Source of the DNA: Liolophura sinensis | Taxonomy: Eukaryota; Mollusca; Polyplacophora; Chitonida; Chitonidae | NCBI RefSeq assembly: GCF_032854445.1 | Contig: NC_088295.1 | Location: forward strand, 48,597,385 to 48,657,384 | DNA length: 60,000 nt | Direction of reading: 5' to 3' | In this document: in pieces, positions 38,576-50,423 of the stretch | Layout: every line of letters begins with the position of its first letter | How positions within the stretch are numbered: position 1 is the first letter of the stretch | Translations under genes and position numbers: made by a program | The notes under the pieces: model-generated | What the model saw: the letters and a program-made list of their open reading frames with translations, nothing else | Database searches by the model: none | Told to the model about the DNA's origin: nothing

Positions 38576-38734
38576 AATATAATATTCACTAATGGTGAGG
38601 CTGGTGAGAGTATATAAGCACTGAATGGTTACAGTAAAAAAAATACAACTATGCATTAACTATACAGGCCAAATAATTGCCAAATTTAAGCTACATTTAT
38701 CTGCAAAATCAGAATTTATACTAAGTAAAGGATT

Positions 38735-39010
38735 TTGTGCATAAAATCAGCTAATGGGTCACCACCAACTGTCTTTGATCAATGTCTTTCAATGAGGTAA
38801 TGGATAGGAAGAAGTCTCATCTGGAAATACTTGGCCATTAAGGACAGGGTTAATGTCTGGCCTCAGAATCATATATGTCAGTGAATGAGTTCAGTGCTGC
38901 CGTGTCTCTTTGCAGATTCTTGCTGCTATTACGTAGAAGCTAGGCATGCTCACCGACTTCTGATCCACTGTCGCAGCTAGTCTAGGAGAATGCTATAGAC
39001 AGGGTCACAT
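38735..39010. repeat. Right copy of segment duplicated around the 24-bp array
   Basis: Counterpart of 37337-37640, offset about 1.4 kb. Shared blocks include gcataaaatcagct, gtctttgatcaatgtcttt, gaggtaatggataggaag and aggacagggttaatg. Confidence 0.75.
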
Positions 39011-39104
39011 GAAGCTACAAGTATATCACACTGATGTGGCCACATTCATGTGAATACAAGGACATGTATCTTCAAGAATATGAAGACGAGAAAACATTGA
39101 ACAT

Positions 39105-39235
39105 CACTGCAATATTCTCACGAAAGCAACAGAACAATGTACAGTAGCATTCTCAAGAAGGCAATAAAACACTGCACATTATTGCAGTATCCTCACGAAG
39201 ACAGTAGAACACTGCACATCAAAGCCGTATTCCCA
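39105..39235. repeat. Degenerate tandem repeat, about 37-40 bp
   Basis: attctcacgaaagcaacaga, attctcaagaaggcaataaa and atcctcacgaagacagtaga begin three related units, each with a cactgcacat-like second half. Confidence 0.65.
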
Positions 39236-40580
39236 TATCTAAAGTTAATTTTAATAAATCTGATTAAAACATAATCCAGTCTGGGAACAAACCAGTGGGT
39301 TTGTTTGTTCAAATTTTATCAAATTTTGTCCAACAGTTCTGCGGATAATGCATTTCTGCTACCCAATTACTTCAAAGAAATGAGAAAATGCCCACACTGT
39401 TGAGTGAAAACAAACTATTCATAGCTCTGGAAATATCTTTAATCAAAAATATTGATTGATTGATTGATTGATGAACGTGAATGAGCAACCATCTTTTGTT
39501 GGAAACAAGATCGCACTTTTCTTAGGAGCCCACACTGAAGCAAAGCCATACAGCCTTTCATCATGACAACTGGCAATCATTCAGAAAAAATAAAAAACCT
39601 ATTAGACCTTAATTTGGTTGTGACCAAAATGATGACAGGCAGGACAACTGGGGGCTTTCATCAATGTCACACAGAAATTGCTATGCCCCCAAAACTCCAG
39701 AAATCCTGTCTGGAATCATAGATCCATCATAAAGAAAATCCTCTACTCATCAGGTAACTTTTACAAAATCTTTACAAGGCCAGGAGAGATTGATCTACAG
39801 GCTGGAAAGACTCTCTTGCAAATCTGAGAAATCAATTGACAACCAGAGCAAATCTCGATTCTTGCTCTGATAATATCGCCAAGATTAAGACGCCGCTCTT
39901 GGTACCTTTGCCATTGCATTCCTGATCGCCACAGACTCAGGCCTAATGGAAGGTTGTCATTTCATGTGATAACAACAATATACATATTTCTCTCCCATCT
40001 GCAGTTGGCAAAAATATCGACTACTCCCAGCAATTTCACATCTCATCAAAATCACCACAGAGTACTGAATCATCTGTACAAATATTAGGCCTCTGGAAAA
40101 GCACTGGCATTGTCCCGAAAACTGTGCCAAAGGGCCAAAAATCTGCTGCTGTTTAAATACAATTATAACAAACTACTCTGCAATAGCTGAAGTCTTTTAG
40201 TCATTAGTTTTATTTGTTACCCTTGGTATACTGACAGAACCTGGTTAAAGTCTTAAGAAAGTGTTAAAATAAAATGTGCTAAATTTGTCCATTGATGAAC
40301 ACAATGTCAGTATTCTGACAGTATTTTCAACATGTAAAAAAAAAAAAAAAATCTAAACAACTGGGTTTGAACTGGAGTTTTGCCTATTGCCATGTTCAAA
40401 TGCAATATATGTGATGAAAGTTTTTGCCTTTTAGAAGTTTTAAGTTTTAAATTACTGTTTAACTTTTTTAACAAATAGAAAACATGAACATATAGTGCCA
40501 TAGACAGTATATTCAGATTTGTGTTCAACAAACACATACTCTTTCTTCTAATTTTGGGACACCTGGTCTGCTCATTTTAG

Positions 40581-40583
<3 letters not shown>

Positions 40584-40618
<35 letters not shown>
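40584..40618. repeat. (TA)n microsatellite
   Basis: About 17 TA units. Shorter TA runs occur at 7565-7592, 42280-42302 and 54711-54734, and a TA/CA run at 57918-57956. Confidence 0.9.
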
Positions 40619-40622
<4 letters not shown>

Positions 40623-41668
40623 AATGAGTTTCATTTTTCTCCCATGGCAAGACCATCCAATGAACAATGTACTCATATCTTTACTTTTCCAAAAGACTAG
40701 TAAAGAAATGTAATATTCTACTTTCAACACTACTAATATATATCTGTCCCAAATTTTAGAAGAATTAGGGTATTTTTGAATTTTTGTATAAACCATTAAG
40801 CAGATAAAGGAGTTCTGTTTGGTAATTCATGCAGACTGTAACTACACGTATGTTGTTAATATACTGGAAAAGAAAAGATGTTGGGCCAATACAAAGGCGT
40901 CACTTATACATTATCACACAGGATTCAACTTGTCCAGGTTCCTTCCTCAGTGGTAATTACTTCCTTCTAACCTAACATGCCTTACATGTACAGTAAGTAA
41001 TACGTTTGTCCACTAATTTGTGTACCACTGAATAAAATCAAAGTACAAAAACTGGAAACTTGAAGCTGACTTTGAATTGAAAGCCCTGAGCTTGATGTCA
41101 TACTAAATGGATTGCATATGCAGGGGCTTTATTTCAATCTACAGCGGTGTTTATAATTAATAGGACAGTCCATTGTGCAACCTGCCAAAATTCTTTAAGT
41201 GCTTCACTATCGAAGTATCATCTGTAAATACTCATACATGTATGTGTACATGCTCATACACTGGGCTCCTCAATCTTGCTCTTCTCCCACTATAAGCACC
41301 ATGCAAGCCAAGGAAACAGAAGTACTGGTACTGTTTTTTAAAAGATTAATGAAATGTAACATTTATTATACTCTATAGTATAACGCAGATGCTACATCGG
41401 AGCATGTAAAAATACAAATACTCATATCTACAGTATACAACAAGCAACATGTTTGAGCATGATATAATGTACCCCATGCAGTACACGTCATCAGCAGTGA
41501 AGAGGACACAAGTACTGTAGTCTATTATTATAATATTTAAAGTGATTACAGCGTCATTGTAGTATCAATGCACACATGTATTTGATCTCCATACAATCCA
41601 CACCCCAGTATTGCTCAAATGTCATACAAATTGTGCGTTTAAATATCCCATCACAATCATCCACTTAC

Positions 41669-41716
41669 CTCTGGAGAATGAACAACTATTCTGGGTACTG
41701 ATAGTTTATGTTCCAT
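41669..41716 (-). CDS. Candidate alternative first coding exon D
   Basis: Sixteen codons, MEHKLSVPRIVVHSPE, ending in phase 0 at a near-perfect donor (GAG followed by GTAAGT). An in-frame TAA lies two codons upstream of the ATG, so the start is fixed if the exon is real; the start context is weak at -3 (T) with G at +4. Joined to the 34.5 kb exon it gives a short acidic-ended N-terminus, ...HSPE-GILVQEV. Eighteen bases upstream of the ATG lies a perfect 21-bp palindrome (41734-41754), which could be a regulatory site. The strong donor makes this one of the better candidates. Confidence 0.45.
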
Positions 41717-41733
41717 GAATTAAGTTCACCTGT

Positions 41734-41754
41734 GCTTTGCAAACTTTGCAAAGC
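41734..41754. promoter_or_regulatory. Perfect 21-bp palindrome upstream of candidate exon D
   Basis: Arms gctttgcaaa and tttgcaaagc around a central c. It contains two TTTGCAAA motifs and sits 18 bp upstream of the candidate ATG, so it would lie in the 5' UTR or core promoter. Confidence 0.35.
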
Positions 41755-42440
41755 TTCTCTACGCTTTTTGTCTCCGTTTGTACAAGGTAACAATTAATTC
41801 CCACCCATGACTTCTTCACACAGAAGGTAGGAATTTAGATCCTCCGTCTAAGTGTTGACATAAGCATATCCTGGCGGAGATCGCTGGCGTATAACTCCAC
41901 CAAGTGCAACTGATCTGCGCAATCTGCCAGCACTGTCAAACAATGACCCTGTCTGTGCATGTGTTAGCACACAAACAGGTTTAATTTTCAGTTAAGCAAT
42001 TAAAAGCAACAGGACAAATTGCATTAAGTGTCAGTGAACCCGTAGCAATGGAGGAATTCGTCACATACACAGCATGTTATAAACATGCAAGTACTCAATA
42101 CTGGAGCTGGAGAAGTAACACCCTACCTGAAGATAAATCGTTGCCCTAAATACTACCGTTACACTTTTATAATCAAAGATGTTTTAATAAATTCAGAGTT
42201 TATACTGAGAGAGTCTCAAAGTACAAACTTAATAACTCAGGGCGACAGATGATTATTCTCAGCCAGGTCAGTGTGTATACTTATATATATATATATATAT
42301 ATGTATATATAGGTGTATATGTGTGCAGATATGTACATGTACACATCTTATATTACTTTATAAACCTCTTGACCTAAGATCCTAGCAATATCTCTGACAT
42401 TTGAACACAGTTAAATAGCATGTAGCTCTTAACTGATGAT

Positions 42441-42728
42441 GGGGCCTCCGTGGCTCAGTTGGTTAGCGCGCTAGCACAGCGTAATTACCCAGGAGTCTCT
42501 CGCCAATGCAGTCGCTGTGAGTTCAAGTCCAACTCATGTCAGCTTCCTCCCCGGCCATAAGTTGGAAGGTTTGCCAGCAACCTGCAGATGGTCGTGGATT
42601 CCCCCCCACCCCCCAACCCCACCCCCCCCGGGCTGTGCCCGATTTCCTCCCACCATAATGCTGGCCACTGTCGTATAAGTGAAATATTCTTGAGCACGGC
42701 GTAAAACATCAATCAAATCAAATAAATT
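42441..42728 (+). mobile_element. SINE family A, full length, with C-tract expansion
   Basis: Forward copy starting ggggcctccgtggctcagtt: the tRNA-like head carries an A box (tggctcagttgg) and a B box (gagttcaagtcc). The body contains gccagcaacctgcagatggt and ends cacggcgtaaaacatcaatc plus an AAATAAAT tail. A C-rich expansion (42600-42631) replaces the usual short cccggg block. Confidence 0.92.
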
Positions 42729-43541
42729 AACTCATGAATACACTAACAACTGCATCTGATCTGACTTTTAACACAGTCACCCTAGTATTCTATACATGTA
42801 ACACAAGATAATGATACAACAGTCTCCATACTGATGTCCATTTTATCCTATTACTGAACCATTAGATTATAATTAATTCCTTTTCTCAATTTTCCATATT
42901 TTTTTATTTTTAGAACATTTACTCAAACCTTGAGTGTGTTCACTAATATATGTACATGCATGTACATAAAGAACAGCAAAATAATAGAAAGAGAATACCA
43001 TGTGGTATGAGTCATCTGAATTTGATCTTTAAAATTCTCCCAGGCTAGAGTACATTTATACATTGTGGTCTTAATTCTGAATGAACGAACAGACAAAAAA
43101 ACAGACAGACAGAATATACTGTACATATACGTGTAAATCATGTACTCAAGGTACATTAGGTCCATGGAGGCCACATACGACTATAAGTCTAAAGCAGAAT
43201 ATGTGACACACATTACTCTGGACTGGTTGCAGCACAGCAATTTTATTTTGAGAGTTATCATTATGAAGCTGCTATTGAAATTTAAACCTTGACAATTGCA
43301 AATGACCTATACACTGAATCTATTGCAGATACAATGGCTGGACATTTTTAAAGTTGACTAACAAAATCAAAAGACCAATAATATCCAAAGATGATTATGT
43401 CCTAAAGCACTGTCATAAGATTAAATGACCAACACACGCAAAAGCAAATTAAGTCAAGCTGAACTTGAACTCGGAGTGATGATGTGTCCATGTGCTATGA
43501 CTGTACTTTAATACTGTCACGAAATGTCAGCAAATAATCAC

Positions 43542-43592
43542 CTCTCTTATTTCACTGTACTGGTAAGCCTTGGTGCCAATTTCCTTGTGCAT
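43542..43592 (-). CDS. Weak candidate alternative first exon C
   Basis: Seventeen codons (MHKEIGTKAYQYSEIRE) ending in phase 0 at GAG followed by GTGATT, a weaker donor than those of candidates A, B and D. The open frame extends further upstream without an ATG (through residues reading AAEILPVDRLSSSI) to an in-frame TAG about 26 codons before the ATG, so the frame is open for over 40 codons. Start context has A at -3 but C at +4. It could be a first exon of the PET-LIM gene, or part of a conserved non-coding block. Confidence 0.22.
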
Positions 43593-45060
43593 GATTGAGC
43601 TAGACAATCGGTCTACTGGAAGAATTTCTGCAGCTTTAACTGCATCATAAAAAATAGAACTACTGAGCTACCTGTGCAGGCTATATCATATTCACTCATA
43701 TTATTGCATAAGCTTTGGCAGCAATATCCCGTTAGCTGATGATGAAAGCGTAAAACTGTCAGCATCATGTTTTAAAGGGAACGGAACCATTAATTCTGAA
43801 GTTGCGGTAGAAAAGAGGTCTTCTTTTGGCAATCACTCCTGAACACACACTGTACAGCGCTGTCGTTCAACGAGTAGTAACCATTTCCCGTCAGCTGCAT
43901 TGTTTGAGACAGGAAATCAATGGATTTCTGTGGCAAACGTGATTAAAACTTTGTTAAACACTCACACAGATTTAAAAGTGGGGTTCTAACTGGGGTTCTG
44001 GAATGTGACATATGTTCTGGAACTAGATCAAAATACCAGTCATTGAGTTGCGCGGAACGTTTATGCCAGCCACTTGCATCCTCTAGACGATGAGTATTGG
44101 CTAGGAAACCAAACAGCTGCAACCTTGCAAAATGTATGTGAGCATTAAATATCGAAGTGCCGCAGCAGAATAAAAACCCGACAAAATCAATTCCTTGTTA
44201 ATATTGCAACTGCAGAGCTGTGACCCCCAAGAGAGCATCAAAGTAACAACGGCTGTCATATGACATTTCAGTTCAAAGAATTTTGCATCATTTCCATAAT
44301 GTCCTGAGCATCACATTTAGATCCCCTTGGAAATTTTCAATATCAGACCTAAATGAGTTCAATATTCTGAAAATTTTATGTAGAACATGAACACATACAT
44401 GTAATTCAGAAACCAATGCAATCTTCCATTTGTGGCCAAATGATTTAATCCTGCTGTTTGAATTTCATCAAATGCAGTTACGACAGACAACCTTTGAATA
44501 CAACAGGAATACTGGACAGGAAAGATAACTAAACTTTTCCCAGAGCTTTACTCAAACGGATCCAGAGTCAGATCCAAAGCCAGGAGGCTCTTGTAAGCTG
44601 CCATATCAATGAAAACAAACCATATCCTCTACCAAGAAAACTGTTCTGTGAAAAACAAATTGAACCATGGTGTGACTAATGATTAATTAATTCCACCTGA
44701 TCACACATAAGTGTAATTTTAGCCTAACGACATTGATTTCTTGTGATTTGCTCGTCTGGCAGCCATCACTTACGCATATAACAAGAAGACTGCATCCTCT
44801 ATGTTTCATTCAGTTGTGTTTGCGGGGAACCCGATGGCAGCCCAGATAAGTTGGTTGTTACATTATTAAACGTCCCAAAGCAGACCACCATGAGTTATTA
44901 CGTCTCGCAGAAATGACCATCAATAAAGTAATCTCTTGAAATATTAGATCAGTATTTGGATTATTACAGCTGAAGACTATGAGGCAGACTTACAAAAGAG
45001 CTCCAATGATCCCTGCAGATACTGTAAAACCCTGAAGTGCAAATTCTTGGCACAAAAACT

Positions 45061-45235
45061 TAATTAATTTCTTTCTTTCATTGGTGTATTACAACACACT
45101 TGAAAATATTTCACTTATATGATATTAAATGGCCAGCTTTAATTTTTTGGTGGGAAGAAGCCCTTATGTAACCATCTGCAGGTTTATGACACACCTTCTC
45201 ACATCTGACTGGAGATTTTTCTTCAAACTTTTATG
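45061..45235 (-). mobile_element. SINE family A, diverged fragment
   Basis: cattggtgtattacaaca, aaaatatttcacttatatga, ggtgggaagaagccc and accatctgcaggttt are recognisable in reverse orientation; the head is lost. Confidence 0.6.
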
Positions 45236-45279
45236 AACATCAAATCACCAATTTTTCTATGCCTGAATTTTCCTCAGAA

Positions 45280-45570
45280 CAGGTTTTGGCATTTTGCTGA
45301 CAAGCTACCATGCAATGTCTTATTAAATTAAAGACTTGTCTGACAACTCCAGACTTGCAACTGAAAAATAAGGCTCTCAACCTTTTCACCCATGAAAGAG
45401 CAACTTTCAGTGCAGTTTATGCACATTTTTAATCTGATTTTGGAGACACACTACATTGGTTGGATTGGCCAGTTTAGAGACTTCACAAAAAGTATAATTT
45501 TATCAGTCAATAAAGAATAATGCTTGAATAAAAACCTTGCAAACATGTGAAAAGGTTGAAGAATTACAGT
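45280..45570 (-). repeat. Dispersed repeat, inverted partner of 3590-3850
   Basis: ttggttggattggccagttt, aaagtataattttatcagtc and gtgaaaaggttgaagaa are the reverse-complement counterparts of the 3.6 kb copy. It follows directly on a diverged SINE. Confidence 0.75.
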
Positions 45571-46918
45571 ACAGATGAATGGGAGAATTTCTACCCAGGC
45601 AAAACTTCTGTTACTTAATTGTTAACTAATAATGTAAGTACTATTTGTAATGGAAAAAAAATATGAAGGCTAAAGGCGCTTAATACTTAAATCTATTCAA
45701 GGTGAGATAACCAGTAGAAACCAACAGGATCAGCAGTTAGAGGACTCGTGATTCATCCATTTATCATTACAAGTACATGTGTGCTTGTTCCTTTTCTTGA
45801 ACGAGATTCAACGTTGCTTTAAAAATTATTCCACTCATATCACAATTCATTATATTTTAAATGAAGAATATTTTAAATAAATATACCGAACTCGAGGACA
45901 CCATTCATTACATACCTAATCCGACTACAATGAACCGTCGCTACATGACCACCCATTGCCCTTTATGCCCCTATAAAGCTGAGTGCAAAGCTTGGAATAT
46001 AGGCATGCCTGATAATTTTAAGACCATTCATAGGGAAGTTGCGAGTTCAAACTGTTTCATTGCTTTAACGTAAAGAAGTCACATGATACATACATGCAGG
46101 GCTGTTTTTACTTCTACAGACAAAAGAGTTTGAACTCGAAACTCCCTTTAATATTGGCTTGAACCGAATGTGACCTGAATCTGAATCAAATTGCATGTTA
46201 TAGGCGACATGCTATTACAACAATTAGGTAATGATGAAACAATGAAAGTATGTTCTGCCATATCAACAGCATATCCACAGCAATACATTACATGTATGTC
46301 TACAAAATTTAATAAGATGAAGGCTATATATATATGTGAAGACGATGGCAAAACATTATATCATACATGTAGCCTGCTACAAGTAGGCTAGTAGTGAGCT
46401 AGTGGACTGCCACGGACAAACTAATTCTATACATATACAGTACCAACAAATTTATACAACCTAGAATAAACGCCATCCTGCACGATCCCTACATGTACTT
46501 CATCCTTGATTATTTCCATCATGGTGCTTGTTAGGATATCCTGACAAAGCCAACCAGATGATCCTTGTCCTGTCTGGAAATCTGTGCTGCGCTGACAGCC
46601 AAATAATTATTAGGGGGGAAATTACAAGGCCTGCTAAGCAGCCTGGGTAATTAGGCCTTCTGAAGGTGATAATTGAGAGTTTGGAGTGGTGGGCAGGCAG
46701 TAATGATCATACAGGATTAGGTTACTGCAGATTAGGAGATTTGCATTCAACATTTGAACATCCCTGTACAGCCAATATACAAGTAGGAGGAACACTTGGA
46801 CACTGATACTCACAGCCTGAGCAAAACCGATTCAGGGGGCAAATTAAACTCAATACAGCACATCAACAGATATACACACTTGTACGTACATGTAGTAAAT
46901 TAATACAGATGTACACAG

Positions 46919-46990
46919 ATTTATTTATTTTTAACTGATTGGCATTTTATGGTGCACTTTGCTGGATAACGCACTCAAGAAATTTTACCC
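46919..46990 (-). mobile_element. Possible SINE family A fragment
   Basis: tttatttatttttaactgat followed by tggcattttatggtgcac and cactcaagaaattttacc resembles the 3' signature with an insertion of about 16 bp. Weak. Confidence 0.35.
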
Positions 46991-48399
46991 GCATCTATAT
47001 CACTTCACACAAGTTATACAACACGTATGCATGTAGATGACTGACATTTCAACACAGATATGAAATGTAACCTGTTTATTTCAAAAGAAATTTAAAAATA
47101 AATTTCATACGCATTATTTCCTATTCAGAAATTTGGCCGAGTACAAATAGAAGTTACTGTCAAACCTAGAATGAAGAAAAAACATATCATATTTCTTGCT
47201 TAAAATAAGGGGTCTAGATTACAAAAACTTCACATAATCTGGCACCCTGTGGTTATTAATCAGTTGAAAAAAGGTCCATGAAGACCAGTCTATGAGCCAT
47301 AATCAAGTATATTCAAACCAGCTTTAGAACTTATAATTGCAACCTATCATTTGATTAATTACTGACTTTTAACTTGCTTAAAATTACTCTCTGATTTATT
47401 CGCACTGGTGACTGATACTGTAATTACTCGAAGACTGTATTTATTAGCCTCTAGGTTTCTGAAATATTTGGGAGTTTTTTTCGGTAAAGTTGCACATGCA
47501 TGAATATATGACAGGAATATCAATAGTTGCTAATTTCTTCAGCATTATGTTTGTGTTTCCAGCAAATACAAAACTGTCCCCCATGACATGACTTCATTTC
47601 CCTCTTGCATTTAATGTACAAGTAGCAAGCAACCCTCTTTAATCCTTCAAGCCTTAACTTTGTCTGGACATGCCAGAAAACGATTTCTCAAAATTCTGGA
47701 CTAAAGAATAATGCATTCATCTTGAGCCTCAATAGAGTCTAATTTCTGTCTAAGACCCGCTGTTCTGAGCAAAAAATTTTTTTTTCAACTTCTACAAAAA
47801 CGTCAATTGACTTTGGAGATTACTTGCTCAGTCAAGAAATACTCGTGCACAAGCAATTTTCAGCAGATCAAACGCCACATGAATTATGCATGGCAACATG
47901 TTTTCTTCAGAATGAACAAAATGAAGTCGAGCTAAAGAGTCCTTTAATAACCTCTCAGAGGTAGATTCGGGGGTTGATCAGGGGTAGGGCAAAATATCTG
48001 ATGTGCTTATTTTTGTTAATAAAAAACACAAATAATAATTTATATAATTTTTTTTTACCTGTCACATTAAATTATGCATAACCCATGTAAATACAGTATA
48101 TGTACAATGGTTACTAGTATCTCACCACCTATATGTAGCATAGCAGCTTTAGAATTACTAAGGGGTAAGATGTAAAATCATAAATGTACATGTATCATAC
48201 AATTGTTTTAGTCTTTGCTGAGTACATAATTTTACACTGTCAGCACCCCAGTGTTCTTCAACTTTCTTCTTCTGATTCAATCTACCTGTATCTAGAACAT
48301 AATGTGAAAAGTTCCGTCTACATTCCATGTTGGTCTATGGCATTATTTATTATGTATGCTTGAGGTTTTACATCACACTACAACACTTTAGAGTCACAC

Positions 48400-48690
48400 G
48401 ATGACAGACTTTTTAGGTGTGTACAGATATACAGCATCTTCTTGTGGCAGAGCGAGTCCATGCTGTCAAGGTGCTCGTGCCACTGAAATATCCTGCCGAA
48501 GACACCAGATAAGACACCCCATCTAGTCACATTATACTGACACCAGGCCAACCAGACCAATTTCCCTGCTCTAGCTATTCTGTCAGCGCTGAGCACCAAG
48601 TGAAAGTTACAACAAATAACCCGGACTGTGGTTTGATCGCAAGTCTCCCGACTTCCAGGCAGACGCTTTATTAGGCCACTGATGCGGTTC
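48400..48690 (-). mobile_element. Second SINE-like family (B), near full length
   Basis: Read on the minus strand it opens tggcctaataaagcgtctgc, with a degenerate B box (gcgatcaaacc), and continues with gtcagtataatgtgactag, ggggtgtcttatctggtg and cttcggcaggatatttcag. The tRNA-like head and a second copy at 30.4 kb support a SINE. Confidence 0.6.
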
Positions 48691-50339
48691 AACATTATTT
48701 AGATTGATCTTTACATAAACAGTTTATGTACCGGTGTCCAAGGAATTTTTATATCTAATCTTACAGGCAGCAGACGGACTGACAGACACCAACACAGACA
48801 TAACCAATGATACAAGCTGCCCCAAGGATGAGGCAAAAGGCAAGATGACATTTGACAGCAGGTTTTATCTTCAATCTAACCTTTCACTTCAAAGACACCT
48901 CGGCTACCCTGCAGGTATTGGGTGATCTAACTGTAGATTGCAGAGATGGAAAAATAATCTCACCCACGTCAAAAATTTATGACTAAAATTGAAATCATGT
49001 TCCCAGACCGAGTGTAATGAAATGGAAACACACATGCAACGTTGTCGAACAGCCAGTAGAAGAGTAAGGTGAGCGGCGGAGTGGCTTGCCGTGAAACCCG
49101 GCTAACAGAACCCACACTGACTTCAATTACACTGCCGATAATTACCAGCTAGCTTCTGAGCCGCATGTCAGGTGTCTGTAACACGCATTACTGCAACACT
49201 AAACCTCATATATCACAGAGGTAGAGAAAAAACTATGCAGGAAACTCTCATTGTATATGACAATTTATGTTGGACAGGCAATTATTCAATGGGAGATACA
49301 TGCAGAATGGTAACGCTAAACAACAATATTGTACTCGTTCCAAACAACCAACAGTGTGTCTCAAAGTTGATATAATTACTAAATTAGCTTTCCATGCATA
49401 CAGGCACTGGGCCTTATGGTATCCATGAAAAGTTTACCATCAGTAGGTCAATGGTTTTCATGTAAATGTATACCAGCTGACACAATAGCTCTCCACAGTT
49501 TTCATATAACAAGAATTAGGTCTTTTATGGGCTCTGTGTACATAACCATTTTTAGATGTCAATAATTTTCATCTGGTAGATTTGAGTTTTCAATATGAAT
49601 ATACACACATCCAAGGCAGGAAGGCTTTTGAGACAACTATTCTAGTTTATAGAGTCACCTCAAGAAATTTGTGGATATGTACACAAACAGATGGATAGTA
49701 CATTAAGTAAAATCTAGATTTCATCTGCGCTGGCTATAACTGAGGCTGAGAGACAAAATACAGAGCGAAGTTGAAATCTGGAAGTCACGGTATCAAACTT
49801 TTGATGATTAAACGGGAAAAAGTTACTAAATAAACTTATAGATTCTTGAACGTTGATTATTTTCTACTTCTTTGCACACATGAAAAGACCTGATTTCAAA
49901 TTCTGGCTAAATCTATGCCTGTAAAGTACCCATAACTGCAAGTACTTGTAAATTACTGAAAAAGGCATGTCCACGTAAACACAGTGTAATTAAAATGTAA
50001 CACACATGTACACGTGTCATCAACATTCACGGCATCTATAAATACACAAAATATGAACACATATGCCTTACTGACATTCACGTCAAAACACAAAATTTGA
50101 TTATCTGCCTTTGGAAATAAATTTTCTTTCAAAACTTTTGAACGAATTATTGCCACTTTGGCAATACTTCAGCTATCTTGTGGTGACAAAACTTTTGAAG
50201 TATTGTTTGTATTAAAAGATCAATGATCATATTACAAACATTTAACAAGCTATTTATTAAGACAAGTACAGGTACTGTATTTGGGTCTGAAATGAATGAA
50301 CTACACTACTATGCATATGATGCCACTCTAATGTCTTAC

Positions 50340-50423
50340 CTTTTCTTGCTTTTGACTATTATCTTTTCTTGGCTGCAACACAAAATCTTTGACTTGTCGG
50401 CTGAATCTACGAATTCGCTTCAT
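50340..50423 (-). CDS. Candidate alternative first coding exon B
   Basis: Twenty-eight codons from an ATG at 50423 to AAG followed by the good donor GTAAGA, phase 0. A TGA lies in frame two codons before the ATG, and A is at -3. The peptide starts MKRIRRFSRQVKDF and is strongly basic, ending in a Lys/Gln-rich stretch (NSQKQEK). Spliced to the 34.5 kb exon it would give another N-terminus for the same PET-LIM protein. The exon sits at the edge of an unusually complex, repeat-free block (50.3-52.4 kb) that could hold its promoter and 5' UTR. No homology is recognised; the call rests on frame, start context and donor. Confidence 0.4.

Noticed and set aside
38104-38589. 161-codon minus-strand open frame (HTLSCSEL repeats)
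   Set aside because: It arises from a 24-bp unit that keeps several frames open on both strands; no start context, splice sites or homologous domain support a protein.
42441-42515. tRNA gene suggested by A and B boxes
   Set aside because: It is the head of a SINE: the acceptor stem cannot be closed and the sequence continues into the SINE body and tail, repeated elsewhere in the window.
44773-44811. Twelve-codon ATG frame ending in phase 0 at TGC/GTAAGT (MKHRGCSLLVIC)
   Set aside because: Strong donor but poor start context and no AG before the donor. About this many chance hits are expected in the 24-kb region, so I left it out of the first-exon set.
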